Shown piece after piece: positions 7,609 through 14,751 of a DNA stretch of 34,916 nt (positions within the stretch are counted from its first letter, which is position 1; each line of letters starts with the position of its first letter). Both the position numbers and the translations under genes were made by a program. The stretch comes from CAYVQU01 sp964453155 (GTDB lineage Bacteria > Chloroflexota > Anaerolineae > Anaerolineales > UBA11858), in the NCBI GenBank assembly GCA_964453155.1, contig CAYVQU010000041.1, forward strand, positions 1-34,916. The letters run 5' to 3'. The notes under the pieces were generated by a model that searched no databases, was not told the origin of the DNA, and saw only the letters and a list, made by a program, of their open reading frames with translations.

Positions 7609-7833
7609 TTATCCAGTGACAATAACAGTCAGCAGAGCCAAAACAAAGAACAATACGCTTAAACCAATGGTAATCCGAAAGAGAACTTTCTCAATCCCGC
7701 GGCGAGCGGTAAAAATACCACCTGCATCACCACCGGTCAGACCACCTAAGCCCGCGCCTTTGCTTTGCAAGATCACGCTTGCGATCAATGCAATTGACGT
7801 TATAATCAATGCGACATTCAAATAAGCTTCCAC
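7609..7833 (-). CDS. secG: Protein translocase subunit SecG
   Basis: A 74-residue, two-TM subunit of the SecYEG channel in the cytoplasmic membrane. TM1 is about residues 5-22, then the hallmark QSKGAGLGG (23-31), a cytoplasmic loop GIFTARRGIEKVLFRIT, and TM2 about 49-71. The GTG start at 7833 has AGGAGG 6 nt upstream; the longer open frame would put the ribosome binding site inside the coding sequence and is rejected. Length is normal for the family. A near-consensus promoter lies 53 nt upstream. Confidence 0.93.
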   Translation of the reverse strand: MEAYLNVALIITSIALIASVILQSKGAGLGGLTGGDAGGIFTARRGIEKVLFRITIGLSVLFFVLALLTVIVTG

Positions 7834-7885
7834 AACCAACCTCCTACATAATATGGAAAAGGCTCTCCTTCTCCAGCAGGGGAGG

Positions 7886-7913
7886 ATTATACCATTCTTG
7901 ATCAATTAGTCAA
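7886..7913 (-). promoter_or_regulatory. Promoter of secG
   Basis: On the minus strand: TTGACT, 16-nt spacer, TATAAT, with TGG just before the -10 (extended -10). It is one of the best promoter matches in the window. A degenerate nonamer array reaches into its -35 from upstream. Confidence 0.85.
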
Positions 7914-7971
7914 AATGTCCGCTAATCAAAAAGTCTAATTGGTCTTACTGGTCGAAAAAGTCTAAATGATC
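7903..7971. repeat. Degenerate 9-nt tandem array upstream of secG
   Basis: Units ending in GTC or ATC: CAATTAGTC, AAAATGTC, then (after 7 unmatched nt) CAAAAAGTC, TAATTGGTC, TTACTGGTC, GAAAAAGTC, TAAATGATC. The last five are contiguous (7927-7971). The array overlaps the secG -35 and upstream region. Confidence 0.55.
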
Positions 7972-8012
7972 GTTGGGTTTATGCGCTGAGAGCAGCAGGT
8001 TGAGGGAAGTAC

Positions 8013-8040
8013 TCACAACCCACAACGCTCAACTCTCAAA
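8013..8040. repeat. Degenerate heptamer array
   Basis: Four contiguous 7-nt units: TCACAAC, CCACAAC, GCTCAAC, TCTCAAA. It lies in the leader of the PHP gene. The same 7-nt period recurs at the right end of the window with another sequence. I see no clear promoter for the PHP gene in 7972-8085. Confidence 0.5.
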
Positions 8041-8085
8041 ACCTGACTACCAAGACAAACGCGACCTCCAAACCAATAGATCATT

Positions 8086-9147
8086 ATGCACGAATACATT
8101 ATCAACCTCCACATGCACACCCCGTACTCCGATGGGACCGGAACCCATCAAGATATTGCCACTGCGGCCATCCAGGCCGGAATCGATGCTGTTATCGTGA
8201 CCGATCATAATGTTTGGGTAGACGGATTAGAGGGGTATTACGAAGAGGACGAAAAGCGGGTCTTGGTGCTGGTCGGTGAGGAAGTTCACGATCAGACCCG
8301 GGACCCCCAAAAGAACCATCTAATGATCTTTGGCGTTGATCAGGAAATGGCAACCTACGCCCCTGACCCCCAAAATTTGATCACTCAGGTGAAAAATGCG
8401 GGGGGACTGTCTTTTATCGCCCATCCCCATGATCCAGAAGCCCCAAACTTCAATGAGGGCGATCTATCTTGGGTCGACTGGGAGGTGCGGGGGTTTACCG
8501 GCATCGAGCTATGGAACGCGATGTCCGAATTCAAGTCGTTGCTCAGCAACCATTTTCAGGCTTTACGCTATGTTTTCAACCCCGAAGATATTGCCCATGG
8601 GCCCTACCCTCAAGTCTTGGAAAAATGGGATGAACTCACCACGGCTGGATTGCGAGTGGTTGCCATTGGCGGCTCAGATGCCCATGCCATGGTCCGCAGT
8701 CTGGGGCCGATCCGCCGGGTGTTATTTCCCTATGAATTTCACTTTCAAGCCGTAAATACCCATATCTTCACGCCAACCCCGTTCACCGGTGAGGCCAGAA
8801 TGGACCGCAATTTGATTTTGGCGGCTCTCCAACAGGGTCACGCGTTTGTAGCTTATGATCTCCCGGCCCCCACGCTTGGTTTTCGGTTTTATGCCGATGG
8901 ACTGGAACAATCAGCCTGGATGGGTGATCAAATTTCGGGGACGAATGGGGTTACTTTCCAAATCAGATTGCCCCAGCGAACCGAGTGTCATCTCATTAAG
9001 GATGGTGAAATCGTCAAATCCTGGTTTGACCGCGAGATCACAACCTATACCACTACTGAACCGGGTGTTTATCGAGTTGAAGTGTATATCCCGTTTCGCG
9101 GCAAACGTCGGGGCTGGATATTCAGCAACCCGATTTATGTGAAGTAA
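8086..9147 (+). CDS. PHP-domain metal-dependent phosphoesterase
   Basis: A 353-residue protein with an N-terminal PHP domain. Metal ligands are visible in order: NLHMH (H9, H11), VTDHN (D40, H41), E65 in VGEEVHD, IAHPHDP (H113, H115) and GGSDAH (D198, H200). The domain is a TIM-like barrel that hydrolyses phosphoesters with bound metals (family knowledge). Residues from about 255 form a beta-rich C-terminal domain, seen in other bacterial PHP proteins of the CehA type. The exact substrate is unknown. The ATG at 8086 lacks a clear ribosome binding site. recO follows after 19 nt, so the two may be co-transcribed. Confidence 0.88.
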   Translation: MHEYIINLHMHTPYSDGTGTHQDIATAAIQAGIDAVIVTDHNVWVDGLEGYYEEDEKRVLVLVGEEVHDQTRDPQKNHLMIFGVDQEMATYAPDPQNLITQVKNAGGLSFIAHPHDPEAPNFNEGDLSWVDWEVRGFTGIELWNAMSEFKSLLSNHFQALRYVFNPEDIAHGPYPQVLEKWDELTTAGLRVVAIGGSDAHAMVRSLGPIRRVLFPYEFHFQAVNTHIFTPTPFTGEARMDRNLILAALQQGHAFVAYDLPAPTLGFRFYADGLEQSAWMGDQISGTNGVTFQIRLPQRTECHLIKDGEIVKSWFDREITTYTTTEPGVYRVEVYIPFRGKRRGWIFSNPIYVK

Positions 9148-9166
9148 ACGATTGAATTTCTAAGAT

Positions 9167-9949
9167 ATGCCCAGTAAACATAGATCTTTCCGGGTCGAAG
9201 CGATTGTTCTCAGTCATACCAATTGGGGTGAGGCCGACCGATTACTCACGCTATTCACCCGGGAGTTAGGCAAAATCCGCACGGTGGCGAAGGGAATCCG
9301 GAAACCGCGTTCCCGCAAAGCTGGCCACCTGGAACCGTTTACCCGGACCAGTTTACAACTCGCTAAGGGGCGTGATTTGTACATTCTGACCCAGGCCGAG
9401 GCCATCGAACCATATGTCAACATCAAAAATGATTTAATCGCGTTGGGGTATGGAGCCTATGTGGTGGAGTTGCTGTCTAGTTTCACCTACGAAGAGGGTG
9501 AAAACCGGGATTTATACCGTCAACTTGTCAACGCTCTGACCCGGCTCAATCAGGGCGATGACCCTAATTTGGTCGTCCGGTATTATGAGATCCGTTTACT
9601 CGATTTGGTTGGGTTTCGGCCCCAATTATTTGACTGCGTGATTTGTGATGAAGAAATATTGCCACGCGACCAGTGGTTTTCGGCCACTTTAGGCGGCATC
9701 GTTTGTCCGAATTGTGATCACCGCGTCCCACATCTCCGGCCAATTTCTTTGAATGCCTTGCGCTATTTACGTCATTTTCAACGCAGCAGTTATCAGGACG
9801 CGCAACGAGCCCAGATCGAACCAGAAATCTGGCAGGAAATTGAAAACCTCATGAATACCTATCTCACCCACATCCTTGAACGCCGGTTAAACACGCCTGC
9901 GTTTTTAAATCGCATGAAACACGAACGCTCTTTATCTGAAGATAAGTGA
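9167..9949 (+). CDS. recO: DNA repair protein RecO
   Basis: A 260-residue recombination mediator. It helps load RecA on SSB-coated single-stranded DNA with RecR (RecFOR pathway) and can anneal strands. The N-terminal OB fold contains VLSHTNWGEADRLLTLFT and GIRKPRSR, a basic DNA-binding stretch. A central helical domain is followed by a zinc-binding site C157, C160, C180, C183 (CVIC...CPNC). Length is typical. It starts at ATG 9167, 19 nt after the PHP gene, with only a weak upstream A/G-rich region. Confidence 0.95.
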   Translation: MPSKHRSFRVEAIVLSHTNWGEADRLLTLFTRELGKIRTVAKGIRKPRSRKAGHLEPFTRTSLQLAKGRDLYILTQAEAIEPYVNIKNDLIALGYGAYVVELLSSFTYEEGENRDLYRQLVNALTRLNQGDDPNLVVRYYEIRLLDLVGFRPQLFDCVICDEEILPRDQWFSATLGGIVCPNCDHRVPHLRPISLNALRYLRHFQRSSYQDAQRAQIEPEIWQEIENLMNTYLTHILERRLNTPAFLNRMKHERSLSEDK

Positions 9950-10068
9950 GGTTTTCGATATAATCAAGCAACCACGAACTCATCCTACATAAATCAAAGG
10001 ATCAAGCGGATCAACCCAGCGGGAATAAACAGAACGCTTACAAACAAAATAACGTGGTGGAGAATTTT

Positions 10069-10578
10069 ATGAGTAAAAATGCAGCTGATAACCCCTTAGA
10101 AGTGGTCGCTGGAAAATTATTGCGGCGAGATGGCTGGCGGCTGGCAGTGGCTGAATCGTGCACCGGCGGTTTAATTGGGCACCGCATCACCAATGTCGCT
10201 GGCTCTTCAACCTATTACATGGGCAGTATCATCGCCTACGCCTACGAAGCTAAGGTGCGGTTATTGAATGTTCGCTGGCGCACGTTGGAGCAAGAAGGGG
10301 CCGTCAGCGAAAAAGTGGTCATAGAGATGGCGCGGGGGGTCCGCCGGGCACTGGCTGCGGATATCGGGATATCGGTAAGTGGGGTCGCTGGTCCTGGGGG
10401 AGGAACAGTCGAAAAACCCGTCGGCTACACCTGGATCGGTCTAAGTACGCCCCATCATGAAGAAGCCCATCAATTCACATGGGATCAAGATCGACTAAAA
10501 AATAAAGAACTCTCGGCTGAAGCGACATTACAAGTTTTGGTTGATTTTCTTAGGAGTCCAAATAATGGTAGGGATTGA
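10069..10578 (+). CDS. pncC: CinA C-terminal domain protein, nicotinamide-nucleotide amidohydrolase (PncC)
   Basis: A 169-residue stand-alone CinA C-terminal domain. It is expected to deamidate nicotinamide mononucleotide to nicotinate mononucleotide in NAD recycling. The signature AESCTGG (28-34) contains the catalytic serine, followed by GSIIAYAYEAK and the conserved GVAGPGGGTVEKPVG. The N-terminal MoCF/ADP-ribose pyrophosphatase half of full-length CinA is absent, which is common for PncC. The ATG at 10069 follows GGTGGAG by 6 nt; the GTG at 10054 is less likely. It overlaps the next gene by 14 nt. The 120 nt upstream contain a TATAAT (9959-9964) without a good -35. Confidence 0.9.
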   Translation: MSKNAADNPLEVVAGKLLRRDGWRLAVAESCTGGLIGHRITNVAGSSTYYMGSIIAYAYEAKVRLLNVRWRTLEQEGAVSEKVVIEMARGVRRALAADIGISVSGVAGPGGGTVEKPVGYTWIGLSTPHHEEAHQFTWDQDRLKNKELSAEATLQVLVDFLRSPNNGRD

Positions 10579-10807
10579 GGTTACAATTCGAACGGATGCT
10601 CAAGGGAGAATAATCCCTCTCAGTTTTGTATGGAAACGACGAGTTTACCGGATCGATGGCATTGGGCGGGAATGGCAAGCAGCCGATGGTGACCACATTT
10701 TAGCTATGACCCCAGGAAATCGGGCTTTTCATTTACTTTATAAAAAGAAAAAAGGACGTTGGTATCTGCTCCGGGGTGGCGAGACCCCCACAATTCCCCG
10801 AGCTTAG
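10565..10807 (+). CDS. Small DUF6504-like protein
   Basis: An 80-residue, probably cytoplasmic, beta-rich protein. The pattern P-x-S-FVW-x-x-R-VY-x-I, then W, then a LLYKKKKGRWYLLRG end matches my recollection of DUF6504 (F-x-W-x-G-x-x-Y near the N-terminus, and Y...G-x-W-x-L near the C-terminus). Function is unknown. The ATG at 10565 has AGGAG 8 nt upstream and lies inside the 3' end of pncC, so the two are translationally coupled. Confidence 0.65.
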   Translation: MVGIEVTIRTDAQGRIIPLSFVWKRRVYRIDGIGREWQAADGDHILAMTPGNRAFHLLYKKKKGRWYLLRGGETPTIPRA

Positions 10808-10818
10808 GGGTGTTTTTT
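10796..10818 (+). terminator. Weak rho-independent terminator
   Basis: A short stem CCCC/GGGG around 7 nt, then TG and six T. It starts inside the last codons of the DUF6504-like gene. The stem is short, so termination may be partial. Confidence 0.45.
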
Positions 10819-10853
10819 GGATATAAATTTTATCATTCGGTACTTTTGCATAC

Positions 10854-10882
10854 TTGATTTTAACCTTAATATCTAGTATTCT
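10854..10882 (+). promoter_or_regulatory. Promoter candidate of the secreted tandem-domain gene
   Basis: TTGATT, 17-nt spacer, TATTCT, giving a leader of about 90 nt before the start codon at 10980. Confidence 0.4.
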
Positions 10883-10979
10883 TTGACTAGCACCTTTGGT
10901 ACGTTAGGGGTGACAGCACAAAATGTCCCCATAAACGCAAAATTGTTTTCGCAGACGGACTGAGTTGAGGAGGTCTATG

Positions 10980-11738
10980 ATGAGAAACGTTTCGGCACTA
11001 CTTTTAGTGGCTGTTTTACTTGCCATTCTGGGTCCGGTGGATGTGATGGCGGCGGAGACCGCCAGTTCGCCGGCAGCAATCCCCACCTTTGCAATCAAAG
11101 CTGTCCAACGGAATATGTACGTTACGATCCAGACGGATAATTTGCCCGCCAACGACACCTTCTATGTCACAATGGGTCCATTTGGGGGGCGGGGAATCAA
11201 TGGGTATGATGTTGCCACCCAGAATTCAGGGAGTGGCGGTCGCATTACGGTGACCTATGCAATTCCAGTAGCAATGCGAGGGGCACACAAAATCGCCATT
11301 CGTTTAGAGAGCACTTCATCTGGTTACTATGCCTATAATTGGTTCTATAACACGGATGCAAACCTCGATCTATTAGCCGAACCACTACCCCCTACCCCAC
11401 CGGTGTCAACTAGTTCAAATCCTGCTGTCGTTTTCAGTGGCACGCCCTATTTTTACATCTCGGCGGTCAAAAAAGGTGATACGGTCACAATATCCAACTA
11501 TAAACTCCCGCCGCGCGACGAATTTGACGTCCGAATGAATTGGATGGGCACCCGCGGTATTGCCGGGGCGATTGTGGAAACCATCGATACTAACAAACAT
11601 GGAAAGTTGACCGAAAGTGAACTTACTTTCGATATCCCCGATTTCCTGCAGAACAGCTACAAGATCGCCATCCGCCTCCAAAGCACAAAATCACCGTACT
11701 ACGCGTACAACTGGTTCAATAACAACAACGCACCCTAG
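10980..11738 (+). CDS. Secreted protein with two copies of an unrecognised beta-rich domain
   Basis: A 252-residue exported protein of unknown function. Residues 1-24 are a signal peptide ending VMAAE. Two homologous domains follow, about 35-125 and 156-249, separated by a Pro/Ser/Thr linker (PLPPTPPVSTSS). Each copy has F-x-I-x-AV near its start, then a V-T-I strand, a G-x-RGI turn, and ends with KIAIRL-x-ST-x-S followed by YYAYNWF. The copies are clearly related but much diverged internally, so the duplication is old. The start at 10980 is set by GAGGAGG (10967-10973); an ATG 3 nt upstream is possible. It is monocistronic with its own promoter and terminator. A cell-surface or matrix role is inference only. 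Confidence 0.82.
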   Translation: MRNVSALLLVAVLLAILGPVDVMAAETASSPAAIPTFAIKAVQRNMYVTIQTDNLPANDTFYVTMGPFGGRGINGYDVATQNSGSGGRITVTYAIPVAMRGAHKIAIRLESTSSGYYAYNWFYNTDANLDLLAEPLPPTPPVSTSSNPAVVFSGTPYFYISAVKKGDTVTISNYKLPPRDEFDVRMNWMGTRGIAGAIVETIDTNKHGKLTESELTFDIPDFLQNSYKIAIRLQSTKSPYYAYNWFNNNNAP

Positions 11739-11756
11739 CACTTAGGCGTTTAAACT

Positions 11757-11792
11757 AAAAGACCGTCACCAACAACATGACGGTCTTTTTTC
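11757..11792. terminator. Bidirectional terminator
   Basis: Stem GACCGTCA/TGACGGTC with a 9-nt loop, four A upstream and six T downstream. It is shared by the secreted protein gene (+) and metG (-). Confidence 0.9.
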
Positions 11793-11793
11793 T

Positions 11794-13578
11794 TTACTTT
11801 CCCAGTCGGGCTCGTTCTTCTTCAACAATACTTTTATCAAGTTTGCGGAAGAGGGGCGTCGGTTTATCGAAGGGTTGCCCTGGAGCGAGGTTGCTGGGTT
11901 CCCACCGGCCCGCGGCAGATTTAGGATAATACCGCAAAGCAGTATGCATCCCGAGGTCATCTGTAATCTCTTCGATGGCTAAATCGCCAAACAAGGGCTG
12001 TTCGGCCCCAAAATAGCCATTGAGTTTTTCACTGGTAAATGGCAAAACCGGGGCAAACAAGGTCTTCAAAGAGTCGATTGCCCGTAAGGCGGTATAGACC
12101 GTGGTTCCAGCCGCGGCTTTATCGACTTTGATCTCTTTCCAAGGGGCGGATTGATCGAGGTATTTGTTCACTTCAGCCGCCAGACGCATCGTTTCTTGCA
12201 GGGCAGAGCGGATTTTTACCGCCGCGTACAGCGCGCCTACTTTTTCAAAGCCAGCTTCCATGAGAGCAATGATTTCTTCATCTGTGGGACGGAGTTCACC
12301 TGGAGCGGGGATTACGCCTTCCCAATGCTTATGCGCAAATGACAAGACCCGGTTGGCCAAATTGCCCCAGGTTGCCACCAACTCATTATTATTCCGGGCC
12401 AAGAAATCATCCCAGTACCAATGCGTATCGCGGTTTTCGGGCATGTTGATGGTCAAGTAGTATCGGAGCGCATCAGGGTCATAACGCGTGAGAAAATCAC
12501 GACCCCACACAGCCCAATTGCGTGATCCAGACATCGCCTGCCCTTCCAGATTCATAAATTGATTGGCCGGAACGTCGTAGGGCAAGGTCAGCGGTTGGCC
12601 ATCTTCCGCGGCAAAAATCTGCATAAATTGCTCGCCAACCCCCATAAGTTCAGCGGGCCATAATGAAGTGTGGAAGAAAATATTATCTTTCCCAATAAAA
12701 TAGAAAGCCCGCGCTTCAGGATTGGTCCACCAATCCCGCCAGGCATCTGGCGTTCCATTAAGTTGCGACCACTCGCCGGGAGCCGAGAGATAACCCATTA
12801 CGGCTTCAAACCAAACATACAAACACTTCCCATCCCACCCTTCTTCTGGGACCGGGATTCCCCACTCTAAATCTCGGGTTATGGAACGCGGTTTCAAACC
12901 ATCACTTTCAATTTTTCGGAGTGATTCACCGATCACCGTATCGCGCATATATTCCTGTCTGGCGCGTAAGAAATCGGCCACCTTTGGCTCGAGTTTGGAG
13001 AGATCAAGGTAAAAGTGCTCGGTTTCGCGTAGTTCAGGGGTCGAATCATCGATTTTTGAGATTGGATTCAGCAGTTTTTCGGGATCCAGCACATTGTTAC
13101 AGCTATCGCATTGATCTGAACGCGCCCCGTCTTCGCCACAGATGTAGCAGGTGCCTTCAATATAACGATCTGGCAAGAACCGCTGAGACCCCGGCGAGTA
13201 CCATTGCATCGATTTTTGGGTGTACAAATAGCCATTTTCTTTCAGGGCCAGGAAAATGCTTTGGGCAACTTTAAAATGATTTTCAGTGTGGGTGGTCGTG
13301 AACAGATCATAACTGATCCCCAATTGCTGGAACAACTTTAGAAAACCGTCATGGTATTCCTTATAGACTTCTTCGACCGGCTTTCCCACCGAATCGGCGC
13401 GCAACGAAACCGGAGTGCCATGTGAATCCGTTCCCGAAACCATTAACACTTGATTTCCTTTTAGGCGCTGATAACGGGCAATAATATCGCCGGGTAAATG
13501 TGAACCGGTGATGTTCCCAACATGAATTTCAGCATTGGCATACGGCCAAGCGATAGCAATTAGAATATTTTCTGACAT
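11794..13578 (-). CDS. metG: Methionyl-tRNA synthetase
   Basis: A 594-residue class Ia aminoacyl-tRNA synthetase that charges tRNA-Met. Near the N-terminus AWPYANAEIHVGN carries the HIGH-type motif as HVGN (19-22). A zinc knuckle follows at C144, C147, C157, C160. The KMSKS position reads AMSGS (348-352, within GQAMSGSRNWAVW), so both lysines of the usual motif are replaced. The anticodon-binding helical domain starts near DDFLARNNNELVATWGN. There is no C-terminal EMAP/Trbp111-like extension. The ATG at 13578 has GGGAG with 7-nt spacing; the frame is open further upstream but has no support. It is the only metG seen here. Confidence 0.95.
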   Translation of the reverse strand: MSENILIAIAWPYANAEIHVGNITGSHLPGDIIARYQRLKGNQVLMVSGTDSHGTPVSLRADSVGKPVEEVYKEYHDGFLKLFQQLGISYDLFTTTHTENHFKVAQSIFLALKENGYLYTQKSMQWYSPGSQRFLPDRYIEGTCYICGEDGARSDQCDSCNNVLDPEKLLNPISKIDDSTPELRETEHFYLDLSKLEPKVADFLRARQEYMRDTVIGESLRKIESDGLKPRSITRDLEWGIPVPEEGWDGKCLYVWFEAVMGYLSAPGEWSQLNGTPDAWRDWWTNPEARAFYFIGKDNIFFHTSLWPAELMGVGEQFMQIFAAEDGQPLTLPYDVPANQFMNLEGQAMSGSRNWAVWGRDFLTRYDPDALRYYLTINMPENRDTHWYWDDFLARNNNELVATWGNLANRVLSFAHKHWEGVIPAPGELRPTDEEIIALMEAGFEKVGALYAAVKIRSALQETMRLAAEVNKYLDQSAPWKEIKVDKAAAGTTVYTALRAIDSLKTLFAPVLPFTSEKLNGYFGAEQPLFGDLAIEEITDDLGMHTALRYYPKSAAGRWEPSNLAPGQPFDKPTPLFRKLDKSIVEEERARLGK

Positions 13579-13630
13579 AACAAACTCCCAAAATTGCGAA
13601 TACTTAGTATTTATCCGAAAATTCAATTCA

Positions 13631-13685
13631 GCGTCGGTTGAGCCTGTCGAAACCAGCGTCGGATTTCGATAAACTCAATCGGCGC
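13631..13685. repeat. REP-like imperfect inverted repeat
   Basis: Arms 13631-13654 and 13661-13685 match as GCGYCGRTTGAGYYTRTCGAAA. The core TTGAGCCTGTCGAAA is of the widespread intergenic palindrome type. It lies in the leader region of metG on the minus strand. Confidence 0.6.
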
Positions 13686-13722
13686 CGCTTTTATCGAATA
13701 GGTTCTAAATCTAAAATGCAAG

Positions 13723-13748
13723 AAAAAAGGCTGCCTCAGTGGGCAGCC
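13723..13748 (-). terminator. Terminator of the small Met-rich gene
   Basis: Stem GGCTGCC/GGCAGCC with a 6-nt loop, followed on the minus strand by six T and CTT. It is 22 nt after the small ORF stop. Confidence 0.85.
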
Positions 13749-13770
13749 CGGGTAGTAATTGATTTTTGAC

Positions 13771-13887
13771 TTAAAATAACCATCTCAGATCGCGGGTTGC
13801 CCAAAATTTGACGCGGCACATCATGACCATCATCATATACATCATGGACATCGCAATCATTAGATTAAAAGAGACGAGTAAATTCAT
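13771..13887 (-). CDS. 38-residue methionine-rich putative membrane mini-protein
   Basis: An ORF too short for most gene callers. The product starts MNLLVSFNLMIAMSMMYMMM, continues VMMCRVKFWATRDLRWLF, and contains 10 Met. Residues 3-23 could form one TM helix; the basic tail (R25, K27, R32, R35) predicts a cytoplasmic C-terminus. It sits between a good promoter (13913-13941) and a strong terminator (13723-13748), so a transcript of about 185 nt is well supported. No Shine-Dalgarno is obvious before the ATG, so the transcript could instead be a small RNA. Position after yceD is where rpmF normally lies, but this is not L32: it has no basic N-terminus and no zinc-finger cysteines. A metal-related role for the Met side chains is speculation. 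Confidence 0.5.
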   Translation of the reverse strand: MNLLVSFNLMIAMSMMYMMMVMMCRVKFWATRDLRWLF

Positions 13888-13912
13888 TTTCAATACTACT
13901 CAACTTGAACTT

Positions 13913-13941
13913 AGTCTATACTGCTCAAGATGTTTTGTCAA
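13913..13941 (-). promoter_or_regulatory. Promoter of the small Met-rich gene
   Basis: On the minus strand: TTGACA, 17-nt spacer, TAGACT (alternatively TATAGA with 15 nt). The -35 overlaps the stop codon of the upstream yceD-like gene. Confidence 0.65.
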
Positions 13942-14462
13942 GGCGCTTGATCGTCATCCAAGAGTGATTTCAGAATAGCCAGTCGCGGATCTACATCTTC
14001 ATTAGTATGCTTGCATTCGGTTTCATTGAGGTTGTTACCACACTCAACGCACAGTCCTTTACAATCAGCTCTACAAACCGGAGTGATCGGTATTTCGATA
14101 GCTAAGTATTCACCAACAATTGGACCAAAATCAATTTCGCCATCATCGGGCAAGACCAGATCCGTTTCTTCTTGTTCGTGTCCAGAAAAGCTGAACAATT
14201 CAGTAAACAGGGTTTGCACTTTTTGAGTAAACGGCTTCATACACCGGCCGCAGGTGGCCTCAGTCTGCCCAAGGAATTTCCCCTGAGCTAATAATCCTTC
14301 GCTGGTGCGCGCAAATTCAATCTCGCCTTCAACCTCATCAAAACTAATTTCAGGGGTTAATTCCAATATCGGAATTTCGAAATGAAAGCGTCGGCTATAG
14401 CCAATACTTTGTTGGGCAATAAACCCGACATTCAATTGCAGATCAACAGTGGGTGCATCCAT
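13938..14462 (-). CDS. YceD family protein (DUF177)
   Basis: A 174-residue zinc-binding-type DUF177 protein. This family is linked to 23S rRNA accumulation and usually precedes rpmF (family knowledge). Visible hallmarks are the first pair C71/C74 (ATCGRCMKPF), then VCRADCKGLCVECGNNLN with C130, C134, C138, C141, and the family ending DPRLAILKSLL. The ATG at 14462 follows AAGGAA by about 7 nt. A strong promoter and a palindrome lie upstream. rpmF is missing downstream, where a Met-rich mini-ORF with its own promoter is found instead. Confidence 0.9.
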   Translation of the reverse strand: MDAPTVDLQLNVGFIAQQSIGYSRRFHFEIPILELTPEISFDEVEGEIEFARTSEGLLAQGKFLGQTEATCGRCMKPFTQKVQTLFTELFSFSGHEQEETDLVLPDDGEIDFGPIVGEYLAIEIPITPVCRADCKGLCVECGNNLNETECKHTNEDVDPRLAILKSLLDDDQAP

Positions 14463-14475
14463 TGCAAGTTCCTTT

Positions 14476-14490
14476 CCCCACTAAGTGGGG
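14476..14490. promoter_or_regulatory. Palindrome at the 5' end of the yceD transcript
   Basis: Perfect CCCCACT-A-AGTGGGG. It starts about 10 nt after the predicted transcription start and ends just before the ribosome binding site. It could be an operator or a leader hairpin. Confidence 0.5.
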
Positions 14491-14505
14491 CTGTAGAGCC
14501 GCAGA

Positions 14506-14534
14506 ATTATATCACCCTCAGAATCTCGGGTCAA
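14506..14534 (-). promoter_or_regulatory. Promoter of the yceD-like gene
   Basis: On the minus strand: TTGACC, 17-nt spacer, TATAAT; near-consensus at both boxes. Confidence 0.85.
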
Positions 14535-14641
14535 ACTTTAGGCTTTATTCGGTCTTATTTGTCAAATTCCTATTTTTACTGTGATGGTCACTGATGGATG
14601 TTGATCAACTGCAATCAGGGATAATTTCAAAAAATCTCGCG

Positions 14642-14659
14642 TTCTCCAATTCTGGAGAA
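14642..14659. other. Short inverted repeat in the yceD-rdgB divergent region
   Basis: Perfect 7-bp arms TTCTCCA/TGGAGAA with a 4-nt loop, followed by a second weaker inverted repeat (TTCTCCCAA/TTGGGGAA). No T-tract follows, so it is not a terminator. Nothing else is recognisable in 14535-14709. Confidence 0.4.
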
Positions 14660-14736
14660 TAATTCTCCCAAAGTTGGGGAAAAGGGGGGCAGCCTCGTTC
14701 AGAATGGTCTTGACTTGTACAAATTCCTGTTTTTTC

Positions 14737-14745
14737 TGGCATAAT
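14737..14745 (+). promoter_or_regulatory. Extended -10 element of rdgB
   Basis: TGG followed by CATAAT. The expected transcription start coincides with, or is within a few nt of, the ATG at 14752. A possible -35 TTGTAC lies 19 nt upstream. Confidence 0.45.
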
Positions 14746-14751
14746 GGCGTT

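Noticed and set aside
12921..13274. A 117-codon plus-strand open frame inside metG
   Set aside because: Antisense to the zinc-knuckle region of MetRS; no promoter or binding site.
13579..13722. T-box or SAM riboswitch upstream of metG
   Set aside because: No T-box consensus (AGGGTGGNACCGCG-like) or SAM-riboswitch helices were seen; the gap mainly holds a REP-like palindrome.
13771..13887. The small ORF as a ribosomal protein L32 (rpmF) gene
   Set aside because: L32 is about 55-60 residues, basic, and often has two CxxC pairs; this product is Met-rich, hydrophobic and has one Cys.
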